A DNA stretch of 64,000 nucleotides. Origin: an uncultured Elusimicrobiales bacterium (lineage in GTDB: Bacteria; Elusimicrobiota; Elusimicrobia; Elusimicrobiales; Elusimicrobiaceae). The position numbers and the translations under genes were made by a program. This document shows, piece by piece, positions 1 to 7,938 of this stretch. The notes below the pieces were generated by a model. That model was given only the letters and a program-made list of their open reading frames with translations, did no database searches and had not been told where the DNA came from. The stretch is from NCBI GenBank assembly GCA_944327085.1, contig CALVGG010000003.1, forward strand, positions 244,551 to 308,550, written 5' to 3'. Numbering within the stretch: position 1 is the first letter of the stretch; each line of letters opens with the position of its first letter.

Positions 1-52
1 TTACCCCGCTTTACATACGCTGGGAAGATTAGTGCTTTTGCAACACCACTGA

Positions 53-78
53 AAAGGGCGGGGAAACCCGTCCTTTTT
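53..78 (+). terminator. Intrinsic terminator of an upstream gene
   Basis: A 10-bp stem (53-62 with 67-76, one G-T pair) is closed by a GAAA tetraloop and followed by a T run. It probably ends a plus-strand transcript entering from the left, just before trmL. No gene is visible in bases 1-52. Confidence 0.7.
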
Positions 79-106
79 AGTTCTATTTTAAGAAGGTAAA
101 AAACTT

Positions 107-568
107 ATGTTAAACATTGTTCTTGTTAACCCGGAAATCCCTTTTAATACTGGCAATATTGGCCGCTCGTGCGTGGCCACGGGCACCATGCTGCATTTGG
201 TGGGCAAGCTGGGGTTTAAAATAGAATCCAAAGAGATCCGCCGCTCTGGCCTGGATTACTGGCCCAATTTAAACTACCGCCGCTACGCCGATTGGGACGA
301 ATTTTTAAACATCAATAAACCCGATTTGCAGGATATGTTCTTCCTGTCCACCAAAGGCAAAAAAGTGTATTGGGACGCGCACTTTTCCCCCAACAGCTAC
401 CTGGTGTTTGGGGCGGAATCCTGCGGGCTGCCCAAAGATTTTTACGCACGCTATAAAGACCGCCTTTACACTATTCCCATGCCGGGGCCGGTGCGCTCGC
501 TCAATTTGTCTTCTTCGGCGGCTATCACGCTGTTTGAAGCTCTGCGCCAAACCCGTGCGGACAAGTAA
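107..568 (+). CDS. trmL: tRNA (cytidine/uridine-34-2'-O)-methyltransferase TrmL
   Basis: SPOUT-class methyltransferase of 153 residues, the usual TrmL length. In this family the enzyme 2'-O-methylates the wobble nucleotide of tRNA-Leu isoacceptors using S-adenosylmethionine. The N-terminal motif with NPEIPFNTGNIGR (residues 8-20), the GAESCGLP loop (102-109) and the C-terminal knot segment PMPGPVRSLNLSSS (124-137) are all intact. The SD AAGAAGG lies about 10 bases before the ATG. It is transcribed alone, between the terminator at 53-78 and the bidirectional one at 597-629. Confidence 0.93.
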   Translation: MLNIVLVNPEIPFNTGNIGRSCVATGTMLHLVGKLGFKIESKEIRRSGLDYWPNLNYRRYADWDEFLNINKPDLQDMFFLSTKGKKVYWDAHFSPNSYLVFGAESCGLPKDFYARYKDRLYTIPMPGPVRSLNLSSSAAITLFEALRQTRADK

Positions 569-596
569 ACCCTGCCCGAACCTTTAAAAGCCATAA

Positions 597-629
597 AAAA
601 CCCCGCCTGTTTTAAACAAGCGGGGTTTT
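597..629. terminator. Bidirectional terminator between trmL and the pilin gene
   Basis: AAAACCCCGC (597-606) pairs with GCGGGGTTTT (620-629). The A and T flanks let it work for both converging genes. Confidence 0.85.
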
Positions 630-646
630 AACATACACGCTAAAAA

Positions 647-1048
647 TTATTCCCAGCCGATGGCGTCACACAGGCGGGTGTCCCCGGTACAGGTGCGGGA
701 GGACACTTTCCCGCCGGAAAGATTTATGCCCAAAGTATACGCCCCCGTGGTGCGCGCCGTGGTAAGCGTAAGGCTTTCCCCGCCGCCGCTGATGGCAACC
801 GTATTGAAATATACTTTTTTGGTTTTATCCGCCCCTTGGGTATAATTGCCGGAAAAACCGCTGTACGTTCCCTCGTGAGACATATAATAACCGTTGGCCT
901 GGTCCGCCGCTAAAGTTAAATTGGTAATGCCTTCCTGCGCACGGGCTTTTTCCATAGCGGTTTTATATTTAGGCACCGCCAAAGTTACCAGCAAAGCCAC
1001 AATAATAATTACAATTAATAATTCAATTAACGTAAAACCTTTCTTCAT
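647..1048 (-). CDS. Type IV pilin / pseudopilin-like protein
   Basis: Secreted or surface filament subunit of 133 residues. It starts with a class III leader, MKKG followed by FTLIEL, for cleavage by prepilin peptidase after Gly4. The conserved Glu sits at +5 of the mature chain and a hydrophobic helix follows, then a variable globular part. Two C-terminal cysteines in the TCTGDTRLC segment could form the pilin D-loop disulfide. The open frame begins five codons earlier, but GGAGGG lies six bases before the ATG at 1048, so that start is used. No assembly genes are nearby. It may be a major pilin, a minor pilin or a type II secretion pseudopilin; sequence alone does not decide. Confidence 0.85.
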   Translation of the reverse strand: MKKGFTLIELLIVIIIVALLVTLAVPKYKTAMEKARAQEGITNLTLAADQANGYYMSHEGTYSGFSGNYTQGADKTKKVYFNTVAISGGGESLTLTTARTTGAYTLGINLSGGKVSSRTCTGDTRLCDAIGWE

Positions 1049-1071
1049 TTGTTCACCCTCCATACCGCAAT

Positions 1072-1080
1072 ATTATAGCA
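1072..1080 (-). promoter_or_regulatory. Extended -10 promoter of the pilin gene
   Basis: Read on the minus strand this is TGCTATAAT, an extended -10 element, 24 bases before the pilin ATG. No good -35 box is visible. A plus-strand TATAAT at 1102-1107 could serve the divergent MFS gene. Confidence 0.5.
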
Positions 1081-1141
1081 ATTACGTTTGTATTCTTATA
1101 GTATAATTCTTTTTGACGGGCAAGCCAGTATTTTTTATAAA

Positions 1142-2374
1142 ATGAGCCTAATGAACGTAAAAAAATTATTTTGGATTTTATTCCTCTTAAACCTGTTTAA
1201 TTATATTGACCGGCAAGTGCTGTTTGCCGTTTTCCCCCTGTTACAAACGGATTTAAATATTTCAGACACGCAGCTGGGCACATTGGCCTCGGTATTTATG
1301 ATTGTGTACATGTTGTATGCCCCGCTAGTGGGATACTTTGCCGACCGCACCCAACGCCAAAAATGGATAGGCGCCAGCGCACTTATTTGGAGCGCCGCCA
1401 CCATGGCCTGCGCCTGGGCAAAAAATTATATGGTGTTGCTTGTTACGCGCGGGTTTATCGGCATTGGGGAAGCGGGTTTTACCACCATTGCACAGCCCTT
1501 CCTGGCGGAAAATTACCCCAAAGAAAAACGCGCCACCATTTTGGCCGGCTTTGCGCTGGCTTTGCCGGCCGGCAGCGCCATCGGTTATTTGGCGGGCGGT
1601 TTTGTGGGGCAGCATTGGGGTTGGCGGGCCGCGTTTATGCTGGTGGGGATACCCGGCATTTTTTTGGGGCTGATGGCGCTTACCCAGTTAAAAGACACCC
1701 TGCGCCTAACCCAGGGAGACAGAGACCGCGCCCGCACGGTGGATTACCTGATTTTGCTGCGCAATAAATCTTTTATCTTTTTGTGTTTGGCACATGCCAT
1801 GGGCACTTTTGCCTTGGGCGGGCTTTCCGCCTGGATGCCCACTTATTTCCACCGTTTTTTTGATTTCAGCGTTTCCCACGCGGGCCTTGTGTTTGGGGTG
1901 ATGGTGGTGGTATGCGGGGCACTGGGCACTTATTTGGGCGGGCGGCTGGCTGATAAACTATTAAAAAGAACCCACCTGGCTTATTTTATTACCATTTTTG
2001 GCAGTTTTTTATTGGCGCTTCCGTTTGCGGCTTTGGGCGTATACTGCACGCAAACCTTATGGGCTGTTGTGTGTTTTTCGGCCGCGGTAGTGTTTATTTT
2101 TCTTCCCATGGGGCCTATCAGTGCGGCCCTGGTGGCGCTTACGCGTACGCGGGTGCGCTCCATGGCGTTTGCCATTAATATTTTTATTATTCATGCACTG
2201 GGGGATGCCATTTCCCCCGTTATCCTGGGCCGCGCGTCGGACTTATGGGGCCTTAAAACCGCAGTTTTGTTGTGCACCCTCACGGTGATACCCGCGTGCA
2301 TATTTACGGCCCTGTCGGCCCTGTTTGCCCGCAAAACCGGCCATTTGCAGGCGTATTATCAAGCTTCCAAATAA
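1142..2374 (+). CDS. MFS transporter, Spinster-like
   Basis: Major facilitator of about 410 residues with roughly twelve hydrophobic segments in the inner membrane. Near the N-terminus NYIDRQ, then the GYFADRTQRQKW loop between helices 2 and 3, and RGFIGIGEAG in helix 4 are the arrangement I associate with the Spinster subgroup of MFS carriers. Substrate is unknown. The frame is open back to 1088, but the extra 18 residues are unlike transporter N-termini. ATG at 1142 (MSLMNVKK) or 1151 fits better, though neither has a strong SD. It is divergent from the pilin gene and followed by about 120 bases without a gene. Confidence 0.8.
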   Translation: MSLMNVKKLFWILFLLNLFNYIDRQVLFAVFPLLQTDLNISDTQLGTLASVFMIVYMLYAPLVGYFADRTQRQKWIGASALIWSAATMACAWAKNYMVLLVTRGFIGIGEAGFTTIAQPFLAENYPKEKRATILAGFALALPAGSAIGYLAGGFVGQHWGWRAAFMLVGIPGIFLGLMALTQLKDTLRLTQGDRDRARTVDYLILLRNKSFIFLCLAHAMGTFALGGLSAWMPTYFHRFFDFSVSHAGLVFGVMVVVCGALGTYLGGRLADKLLKRTHLAYFITIFGSFLLALPFAALGVYCTQTLWAVVCFSAAVVFIFLPMGPISAALVALTRTRVRSMAFAINIFIIHALGDAISPVILGRASDLWGLKTAVLLCTLTVIPACIFTALSALFARKTGHLQAYYQASK

Positions 2375-2501
2375 TTTGCAAAGTGCATTTACTGTTTTTA
2401 ACTGTCCGCTTGGCCTGATTGTGCTGTGCTTAAAATGCGCGGCTAACAATCAAAATACTTTTAAAAACCCCGTATATTTACCCGGCATTTTTAGGAAATA
2501 A

Positions 2502-2531
2502 AAACACCCCCGGCTTTTTAACCGGGGGTGT
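2502..2531 (-). terminator. Terminator of the 2-oxoacid oxidoreductase operon
   Basis: ACACCCCCGG (2506-2515) pairs with CCGGGGGTGT (2522-2531). On the minus strand the stem is followed by TTTTTA, placing it just after the gamma-subunit gene. Confidence 0.8.
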
Positions 2532-2548
2532 GGTACAAACTTATTAAG

Positions 2549-3085
2549 TTATTTTACGGCTTCAAAACCGGCTTCCAACGCTTTTTTGTTGAGTTCCAGC
2601 ATTTCCGGCTTGGCACGTTTATAAACTTTTTTCATGGCGTGTACCACGCTTTCCACCTGCACGGCGCCCGTCAGGCGGCAAAACGCACCGATGGCTACCA
2701 GGGTGGCAATGCGGTCCATGCCGATTTTTTCGGCAATTTCATTGCACGGCACGCAAACGGATTTAATATCCGTGCGCGTGGGGCGGGAATTAATTAAAGA
2801 ACTGTTAATAATTAACAACCCGCCTTTTTTAATAAGCGGCTCAAACTTAGGCAAAGAGGGCTCGTTCATTACAATCACCGTATCCGGCGCCGCCACAATA
2901 GGGGTATATACTTCCCCGTCGGAAATAACTACCGAGCAGTTAGCCGTACCGCCGCGCATTTCCGGCCCGTAAGAGGGCAGCCAGCTGGCATTTTTTTTGC
3001 CTTCCACACCGGCCTGAGCCAGCAAAATACCGGCAGAAACCACACCCTGCCCGCCGAAACCGGCTATTCTAATACCTTGATACAT
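2549..3085 (-). CDS. korC: 2-oxoacid:ferredoxin oxidoreductase, gamma subunit
   Basis: Gamma domain of the pyruvate/2-oxoacid:ferredoxin oxidoreductase family, 178 residues. It carries the typical N-terminal GFGGQGVVSAG loop (9-19) and the SYGPEMRGGTANC segment. It assembles with the alpha, beta and ferredoxin subunits encoded upstream to oxidise a 2-oxoacid to the acyl-CoA with reduction of ferredoxin in the cytoplasm. Its ATG overlaps the beta stop codon (TAATG), so the two are translationally coupled. Last gene of the operon. Confidence 0.88.
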   Translation of the reverse strand: MYQGIRIAGFGGQGVVSAGILLAQAGVEGKKNASWLPSYGPEMRGGTANCSVVISDGEVYTPIVAAPDTVIVMNEPSLPKFEPLIKKGGLLIINSSLINSRPTRTDIKSVCVPCNEIAEKIGMDRIATLVAIGAFCRLTGAVQVESVVHAMKKVYKRAKPEMLELNKKALEAGFEAVK

Positions 3086-3828
3086 TATTTTGCCCCCTCA
3101 TCTTTAAATACACCCAGCGGATATTGCGGTATCATTTTGGTACGCACAAATTCCAAGGCCTGCAAAGGCGTGGCACCCCAGTTGGTAGGGCATTGGGAAA
3201 TCACTTCCACCATGGAAAATCCTACTCCGTTTACTTGGTTTTCAAACGCTTTTTTAATGGCCTGTTTGGCTTTAATTACGTTTTGCGGGCAATCCACCGC
3301 TACACGGGCCAAATATTTGGAACCGGTAATCTGGGCCAGCATTTCGCACATATTAATCGGCCAGCCCTGCAGTTTGGGGTCGCGCCCTTTGGGGGCGGTG
3401 GTGGCCACCTGGCCCACCAGGGTGGTGGGGGCCATTTGGCCGCCGGTCATACCGTAAATGGCGTTATTAATAAAGATAACGGTAATTTTTTCACTGCGAA
3501 CGGCCGCGTGTACAATTTCCGCCATGCCGATGGAGGCCAAGTCCCCGTCACCCTGGTAAGAAAACACAATGGCGCCGGGTTTGGAGCGTTTAATACCCGT
3601 GGCAATGGCGGGGCCGCGGCCGTGGGCGCCTTGTACCATATCGCAGGCAAAATAGCTGTCTGCAAATACGGCGCACCCCACCGGGGCCACGCCGATAACG
3701 CGGTCCGCAATGTTTAATTCGTCAAAAGTTTCCGCCATTAAGCGGTGCACAATGCCGTGGCCGCAGCCGGGGCAATAGTGCATAGGCACGTCTAATAAAG
3801 ATTTAGGTCTTTGGGCAAGAATAGTCAT
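3085..3828 (-). CDS. korB: 2-oxoacid:ferredoxin oxidoreductase, beta subunit (ThDP-binding)
   Basis: Thiamine diphosphate-binding subunit of 247 residues. CPGCGHG (19-25) lies at the start, and the ThDP/Mg motif runs from GDGD (93-96) through NN (121-122) to YGMTGGQ (125-131). The frame extends 32 residues further upstream, inside the alpha gene. GGAAAGGAGG, 11 bases before the ATG at 3828, and the family N-terminus fix this start, 4 bases after the alpha stop. The substrate may be 2-oxoglutarate or branched 2-oxoacids; the korDABC-type order and subunit sizes do not separate them. Confidence 0.9.
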   Translation of the reverse strand: MTILAQRPKSLLDVPMHYCPGCGHGIVHRLMAETFDELNIADRVIGVAPVGCAVFADSYFACDMVQGAHGRGPAIATGIKRSKPGAIVFSYQGDGDLASIGMAEIVHAAVRSEKITVIFINNAIYGMTGGQMAPTTLVGQVATTAPKGRDPKLQGWPINMCEMLAQITGSKYLARVAVDCPQNVIKAKQAIKKAFENQVNGVGFSMVEVISQCPTNWGATPLQALEFVRTKMIPQYPLGVFKDEGAK

Positions 3829-3832
3829 AAAA

Positions 3833-4996
3833 TTATTTGCCTCCTTTCCAATCACCCTGGATGCCAAGGGACGTATCGCGCTTGCATTCATAGCTAAAGC
3901 CTTCGGCGTGGCGCTGCAAATCAAACAAGCCTTCCGTACCGCCGTTTAACGCGCTTTTTACGGCGGGCAGGATGGTGCCCCCGTCCGGCTGGCCGCCGGC
4001 AGGATAGGCGTTTAAATACACGGGTTTGGCCCCGTTAAGCGCCAGTTTTACGTCCTGCACCAGTTGGCCCAGGCTCTGTTCCACGCACACCACGGCTTTG
4101 GCGTTTTTGGCGGCATTGCGCAACGCTTCAGACGGGAAAGGCCACAGCGTAATGGGGCGGAAAAGACCTACTTTTAAGCCTTCCTCACGCCCTTTTACCA
4201 CCGCTTCCATACACGCGCGGGAAGACAAGCCATACGCCACCAAAAGCACGTCGCAGTCTTCGGTTTGGCGGGCTTCAAAGCGGGGTTCGGTTTTTTCTAT
4301 ATAGCCGTAGCGTTTGGCACGTTCCACTACGTCGGCAATTAAATTGTCGCCCTTGTAAGAAAATACATTGTTTTTCTTGCGGCCGTTTTTGTTAATGTCC
4401 ACGGCCCAGTCAAACTTGCCTAACTGATTGGGGTCAATCGGGTCAAAATTAAAAGACATGCTTTCCATCATCTGCCCCAAAATACCGTCGGCAAGAATCA
4501 TACAGGGCATGCGGTATTTTTCGGCCAGTTCAAAAGCCAGTTTAGGGAAGTTGCCCAACTCTTCTACCGAGTTAGGTGCCAACACAATAATGTGGTAATC
4601 CCCGTTTCCGCCGCCGCGCGTAGCCTGGAAATAATCCCCCTGCGCGCCGGAAATACTGCCCAAACCCGGGCCGCCGCGCATCACGTTTACAATCAGGCAC
4701 GGCAAATCGGCACTGGCTAAATAGGTAATACCTTCCTGCTTAAGGCTAATCCCCGGGGAGGAGGAAGACGTCATGCTGCGCGTACCGGTGGACGCGGCCC
4801 CATATACCATATTGATGGCGGCCACTTCACTTTCCGCCTGCACAAACGCGCCGCCAGCATCAGCCATATGGGCGGACATATACTCCGGCACTTCGTTCTG
4901 CGGGGTGATGGGATAGCCGGCAAAGAAACGGCACCCGGCGCGGATGGCGCCTTCGGCCAAGGCTTCATTGCCTTTTCTTAATGTTTTTTCTGTCAT
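3833..4996 (-). CDS. korA: 2-oxoacid:ferredoxin oxidoreductase, alpha subunit
   Basis: Pyrimidine-binding alpha subunit of 387 residues. FFAGYPITPQNEVPEYM near the N-terminus, the central SSSSPGISLKQEG loop and RGGPGLGSISGAQGD are family hallmarks. The longer frame begins at 5086 inside the ferredoxin gene. The SD AGAGGA before ATG 4996 gives MTEKTLRKGNEA, which matches the expected N-terminus. It lies 26 bases after korD. The enzyme produces reduced ferredoxin and acyl-CoA during amino-acid fermentation, or runs in reverse for biosynthesis. Confidence 0.9.
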   Translation of the reverse strand: MTEKTLRKGNEALAEGAIRAGCRFFAGYPITPQNEVPEYMSAHMADAGGAFVQAESEVAAINMVYGAASTGTRSMTSSSSPGISLKQEGITYLASADLPCLIVNVMRGGPGLGSISGAQGDYFQATRGGGNGDYHIIVLAPNSVEELGNFPKLAFELAEKYRMPCMILADGILGQMMESMSFNFDPIDPNQLGKFDWAVDINKNGRKKNNVFSYKGDNLIADVVERAKRYGYIEKTEPRFEARQTEDCDVLLVAYGLSSRACMEAVVKGREEGLKVGLFRPITLWPFPSEALRNAAKNAKAVVCVEQSLGQLVQDVKLALNGAKPVYLNAYPAGGQPDGGTILPAVKSALNGGTEGLFDLQRHAEGFSYECKRDTSLGIQGDWKGGK

Positions 4997-5022
4997 AAAA
5001 ATCCTCTTAAATTGGTCTTGCG

Positions 5023-5226
5023 TTATTTGATAACGGTAATGGCCACATCGGGGCAGACCAAGTAGCACATCTTGCACCCGATGCAATCTTCGGGGCGTTC
5101 CTGTTCGGCCGGGAAATAACCTTTCTTACTAATTGTTTTAGATTTGCCCAAACATTTTTTAGGGCACGCATTTACGCACAAATAGCACGCTTTGCATTTG
5201 TTGGCGTCTACTTCAATTCTTGGCAT
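5023..5226 (-). CDS. korD: 2x[4Fe-4S] ferredoxin subunit of 2-oxoacid oxidoreductase
   Basis: Small bacterial-type ferredoxin of 67 residues with two complete CxxCxxCxxxCP clusters (CKACYLCVNACP and CIGCKMCYLVCP). It is the electron-transfer subunit and the first gene of the operon. The SD AGGAGA precedes the ATG. A separate delta gene ahead of alpha-beta-gamma is the layout of korDABC and vorDABC operons in anaerobes. Divergent from the msrC gene. Confidence 0.9.
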   Translation of the reverse strand: MPRIEVDANKCKACYLCVNACPKKCLGKSKTISKKGYFPAEQERPEDCIGCKMCYLVCPDVAITVIK

Positions 5227-5338
5227 ACAGTCTCCTGTGGGCCCAGGGCAGGCCCGGTTGTTCCCTGATACTTAAAGTATATTTCTTTTATAACCGTGCG
5301 TGCAATAATATAAGCCCGGTTTTTGCTAAAATAATCAC

Positions 5339-5800
5339 ATGGATAAAACACCTGTGTACCAATCTTTATTACAAGCCACCCGCGCCCTGCTGGCGGCCGA
5401 AACCGACCCTATTGCCAATGCCGCCAATACGGCCGCTTTGCTGTTTAACACCCTGCCCGGTTTAAATTGGGCCGGGTTCTATATTTTGCACGGGGATACT
5501 TTGGTGCTGGGCCCCTTTCAGGGCAAACCCGCCTGCGTGCGTATAGCCATAGGCAAAGGCGTATGCGGCAGTGCCGCCCAAAAGCAGGAAACCCTGGTGG
5601 TGAAAGATGTGCACGCTTTCCCCGGGCACATTGCGTGTGATGCGGCCTCCAACAGTGAAATTGTAGTGCCTCTTATTAAAAACGGAAAACTGTGGGGCGT
5701 GCTGGATATAGACTCGCCCCTTCCTGCCCGCTTTGACGATACAGACCGCCGGTTTTTGGAAGAATTGGCCGGACTATTCACCCAAAGCAGTGCATTATAA
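5339..5800 (+). CDS. msrC: Free methionine-R-sulfoxide reductase (GAF domain)
   Basis: Single GAF-domain enzyme of 153 residues that reduces free L-methionine-R-sulfoxide, a cytoplasmic oxidative repair step. The family signature LGPFQGKPAC (57-66), GVCG (74-77) and FPGHIACD (94-101) is complete. Cys66, Cys76 and Cys100 have the same spacing (10 and 24) as the catalytic cysteines I recall for the E. coli enzyme. No clear SD precedes the ATG. The gene is followed 70 bases later by tRNA-Phe. Confidence 0.92.
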   Translation: MDKTPVYQSLLQATRALLAAETDPIANAANTAALLFNTLPGLNWAGFYILHGDTLVLGPFQGKPACVRIAIGKGVCGSAAQKQETLVVKDVHAFPGHIACDAASNSEIVVPLIKNGKLWGVLDIDSPLPARFDDTDRRFLEELAGLFTQSSAL

Positions 5801-5830
5801 AGGCGGTTTGTATAGGGAAAAACGATAAAT

Positions 5831-5859
5831 TTGCCCAACACGCGCAAATTTTGTATTAT
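5831..5859 (+). promoter_or_regulatory. Promoter of tRNA-Phe
   Basis: TTGCCC (5831-5836), 17-base spacer, TATTAT (5854-5859), ending 11 bases before the mature tRNA. The spacing is ideal for the primary sigma factor. Confidence 0.6.
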
Positions 5860-5870
5860 ATGTAGGTAAT

Positions 5871-5942
5871 GCCGAGGTAGCTCAGTGGTAGAGCACTGGT
5901 CTGAAAAACCAGGTGTCGACAGTTCGATCCTGTCCCTCGGCA
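5871..5942 (+). tRNA. tRNA-Phe (GAA)
   Basis: A 72-base cloverleaf with acceptor stem GCCGAGG/CCTCGGC, a D-arm, anticodon stem CTGGT/ACCAG with loop CTGAAAA (anticodon GAA), and T-stem GACAG/CTGTC with TTCGATC. Discriminator is A. CCA is not encoded and must be added after transcription. Confidence 0.96.
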
Positions 5943-5976
5943 TTTCTTTTTTTATATACAAACGCTTTTTATTTTT

Positions 5977-6007
5977 AACCCCCACTAAACAGTGGGGGGT
6001 TCTTTTT
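5977..6007 (+). terminator. Terminator after tRNA-Phe
   Basis: AACCCCCACT (5977-5986), loop AAAC, AGTGGGGGGTT (5991-6001), then CTTTTTT. Strong intrinsic terminator. Confidence 0.85.
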
Positions 6008-6104
6008 TGGGGGGCATGCTTTTTGGCAAAGCCTCTTACGCCTGTTCAAACTTCTTTGCAAAAGGGGCCTTTTCCCCTGCGCCCTAAACCGCATTTATCC
6101 ATAA

Positions 6105-6140
6105 AAAACCCCGCCCGGCAAAAACGCGGGGCGGGGTTTT
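6105..6140 (-). terminator. Terminator of the lplA-to-rlmI-like operon
   Basis: A 12-bp stem (6105-6116 with 6129-6140) of AAAACCCCGCCC type. The minus-strand 3' side runs into TTTTTT, 15 bases after the RlmI-like stop. It could also stop plus-strand transcription. Confidence 0.8.
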
Positions 6141-6155
6141 GTTTGACACACAAAA

Positions 6156-7328
6156 CTAACGCACTTGAATTAAACCAAAGTGCAGGTATTCCGTTTCCGG
6201 CATACCGATTAAGACCGGGTGGTCTTTGGCTTGGCCGCGCAGTTCCAAAAGTACCGCACGCTTGCCGGATTTGCTGACCCCTTGGCGCAAAATATCCACA
6301 AACAGCTCGCGCGAAATATGATGCGAACAGGTGGAAAACGCCAAATAGCCGCCCGGTTTTAAGCCTTCCAAAGCCATTTTTACCAGCTTTACATACAAAC
6401 CCACCGCCTGCGGCAGGGCCTTGCGGCTTTTTACAAAGGCAGGGGGATCCAAAAGCACCATATCGGGCTGGTCGGGCAGTTCGCCCTTTTTCATGGCGGA
6501 AAGCAGGCGTTCGGCATCGTCGCGGTGGAACACGGCTAAATCTTCCACCCCGTTTAATTTGGCGTTTTTCTGGGCAAATTCCACCGCCACGGCGGAAGAA
6601 TCGCACCCCCACACCTGCGCCGCGCCCGCTTTGGCCGCGGTAATGCCGAAAGAACCGATGTAAGAATACAAATCCAACACCAGTTTATCTTTAAAATAGG
6701 GTTTTAAAAATTCGCGGTTTTCGCGCTGGTCAAAATAAAAACCGGTTTTCTGCCCCACGCGAACGGGCACCTCGTACTTAATGCCGTTTTCTTCTATTTC
6801 CACCGTTTCGGGCACTTCACCCACAATATCGGGCGTGCCGCCCAGGCCTTCCAGGGCGCGGAAAGCGCTGTCGTTACGGAAGAAAATGCCTTTGGGCTTA
6901 AAGATTTTTTTGCAGGCGGCCACAATTTGCGGTTTTAATTTTTCCATACCGGCGGTCAGCACGTCCGCTACCAAAACATCGCCGTAGCGGTCCAGCACCA
7001 GGCCAGGCATATTGTCGGCCTCGCCATAGCACATGCGCCCGTATTTGCGCAGGCCCAGTTCGCGCCGGTAGCCGTAGGCCGTGTCCAACGCTTCAAACAC
7101 AAAATCTTCCGGCAGGTCTCCTTCGCCTTTTTTAAGCAACCGTACGGAAATTAAACTGTGCGGGTTAAAACAGCCAATGCCCGCCTGGCGGCCGTCATGG
7201 GTCATTACGCGCACCAAAGTACCGGGTTCAATGGAGGTATCCAAGCCGTCAATTTCGTTAGAAAACACCCAATAATGGCCGGCGGCCAGTCTTCTTTCTT
7301 CTTTTGCTTTTAGTTTAATTTCAATCAT
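6156..7328 (-). CDS. RlmI-like 23S rRNA (cytosine-C5)-methyltransferase
   Basis: Class I S-adenosylmethionine methyltransferase of the RlmI/YccW family, 390 residues. It has an N-terminal PUA-like RNA-binding part (about 1-75), a middle EEHEH-like region, and a Rossmann methyltransferase domain from about residue 210. There VLDLYSYIGSFG is the cofactor loop and LLDPPAFVKSR the motif IV active-site strand. The E. coli homologue makes m5C1962 in 23S rRNA; the exact target here is inferred. Last gene of the operon, 31 bases after the pyrE-like gene. Confidence 0.85.
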   Translation of the reverse strand: MIEIKLKAKEERRLAAGHYWVFSNEIDGLDTSIEPGTLVRVMTHDGRQAGIGCFNPHSLISVRLLKKGEGDLPEDFVFEALDTAYGYRRELGLRKYGRMCYGEADNMPGLVLDRYGDVLVADVLTAGMEKLKPQIVAACKKIFKPKGIFFRNDSAFRALEGLGGTPDIVGEVPETVEIEENGIKYEVPVRVGQKTGFYFDQRENREFLKPYFKDKLVLDLYSYIGSFGITAAKAGAAQVWGCDSSAVAVEFAQKNAKLNGVEDLAVFHRDDAERLLSAMKKGELPDQPDMVLLDPPAFVKSRKALPQAVGLYVKLVKMALEGLKPGGYLAFSTCSHHISRELFVDILRQGVSKSGKRAVLLELRGQAKDHPVLIGMPETEYLHFGLIQVR

Positions 7329-7359
7329 ACAGTATCCTTTATTAATAAATTGCCCTGAA

Positions 7360-7938
7360 CTATTTATTTAACGTTTCCACATCCGTAAACGGAATTTTGG
7401 CGGCGCAGAGGGGGCACTCTTTCGCCGTAAAAGTTTCCATGGGGTAAGACAGCAAAGCCCGCATGGGAATGGTAAGCGGAAGGTAACCCATGGAACGGTC
7501 CACAATCACGCTGATGCCAAACACATGCGCGCCGGCCGCTTGGGCCAGCTCAATGGCTTGGGCCAATTTGCGCCCGCCCACGGTTACGTCGTCCACAATC
7601 AACACGCGTTCGCCGGGTTTTAATACAAAGTTATGTTTTAAAACCATTTGTCCCTTTTCATTGCGGGAGGCAAATATGGCGCGGGCCTGGCGCACGCGGG
7701 CCACTTCCTGCGCGAGGACGGAGTTAGAAGGCGTAAGCGCCAATATCACGTCCGCCTTTTGGGAGAACTTGTCCGACATGGCCTGCGCAATGCGCTGCGC
7801 CAAATGCGGGTGCTGCAACAAGAGCGACGTTTGTATATACGTTTGGCTGTGAAAGCCAGACGGCATAACAAAATGCCCTTCCATAATGGCGCCGTGCTCT
7901 TGCAGCAGGCATAAAACGTCTAAGTTATTTCTTGGCAT
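7360..7938 (-). CDS. pyrE: Orotate phosphoribosyltransferase, Thermus-type PyrE-like
   Basis: Type I phosphoribosyltransferase fold, 192 residues. GHFVMPSGFHS (21-31) is the orotate-site entry found in PyrE proteins. VLIVDDVTVGG (112-122) is the PRPP loop, slightly unusual because the common TTGG is VGG-like here. A C-terminal CPLC pair (Cys175, Cys178) fits the Thermus-type PyrE subgroup. The expected reaction is orotate plus PRPP to OMP in pyrimidine synthesis. No other pyr genes are in the window, so another purine or pyrimidine PRTase role is possible. The first 14 bases overlap the end of the AsmA-like gene, implying coupled translation. Confidence 0.8.
   Translation of the reverse strand: MPRNNLDVLCLLQEHGAIMEGHFVMPSGFHSQTYIQTSLLLQHPHLAQRIAQAMSDKFSQKADVILALTPSNSVLAQEVARVRQARAIFASRNEKGQMVLKHNFVLKPGERVLIVDDVTVGGRKLAQAIELAQAAGAHVFGISVIVDRSMGYLPLTIPMRALLSYPMETFTAKECPLCAAKIPFTDVETLNK

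Noticed and set aside
1..80. Possible cobalamin-riboswitch-like end (ACCACTG followed by GGGCGGGGAAACCC)
   Set aside because: Only a short resemblance; no B12 box follows, and the second part is better explained as an intrinsic terminator. The upstream part is outside the window.
5518..5985. Minus-strand open frame of 155 codons over msrC and tRNA-Phe
   Set aside because: It contains the well-known false peptide read from the antisense of a tRNA (RDRIELSTPGF type) and overlaps two solid features.
6046..6612. Minus-strand frame of 188 codons overlapping the RlmI-like gene
   Set aside because: It overlaps most of the 3' half of a strongly supported methyltransferase gene in another frame, and its arginine/glycine-rich composition is typical of a shadow frame.
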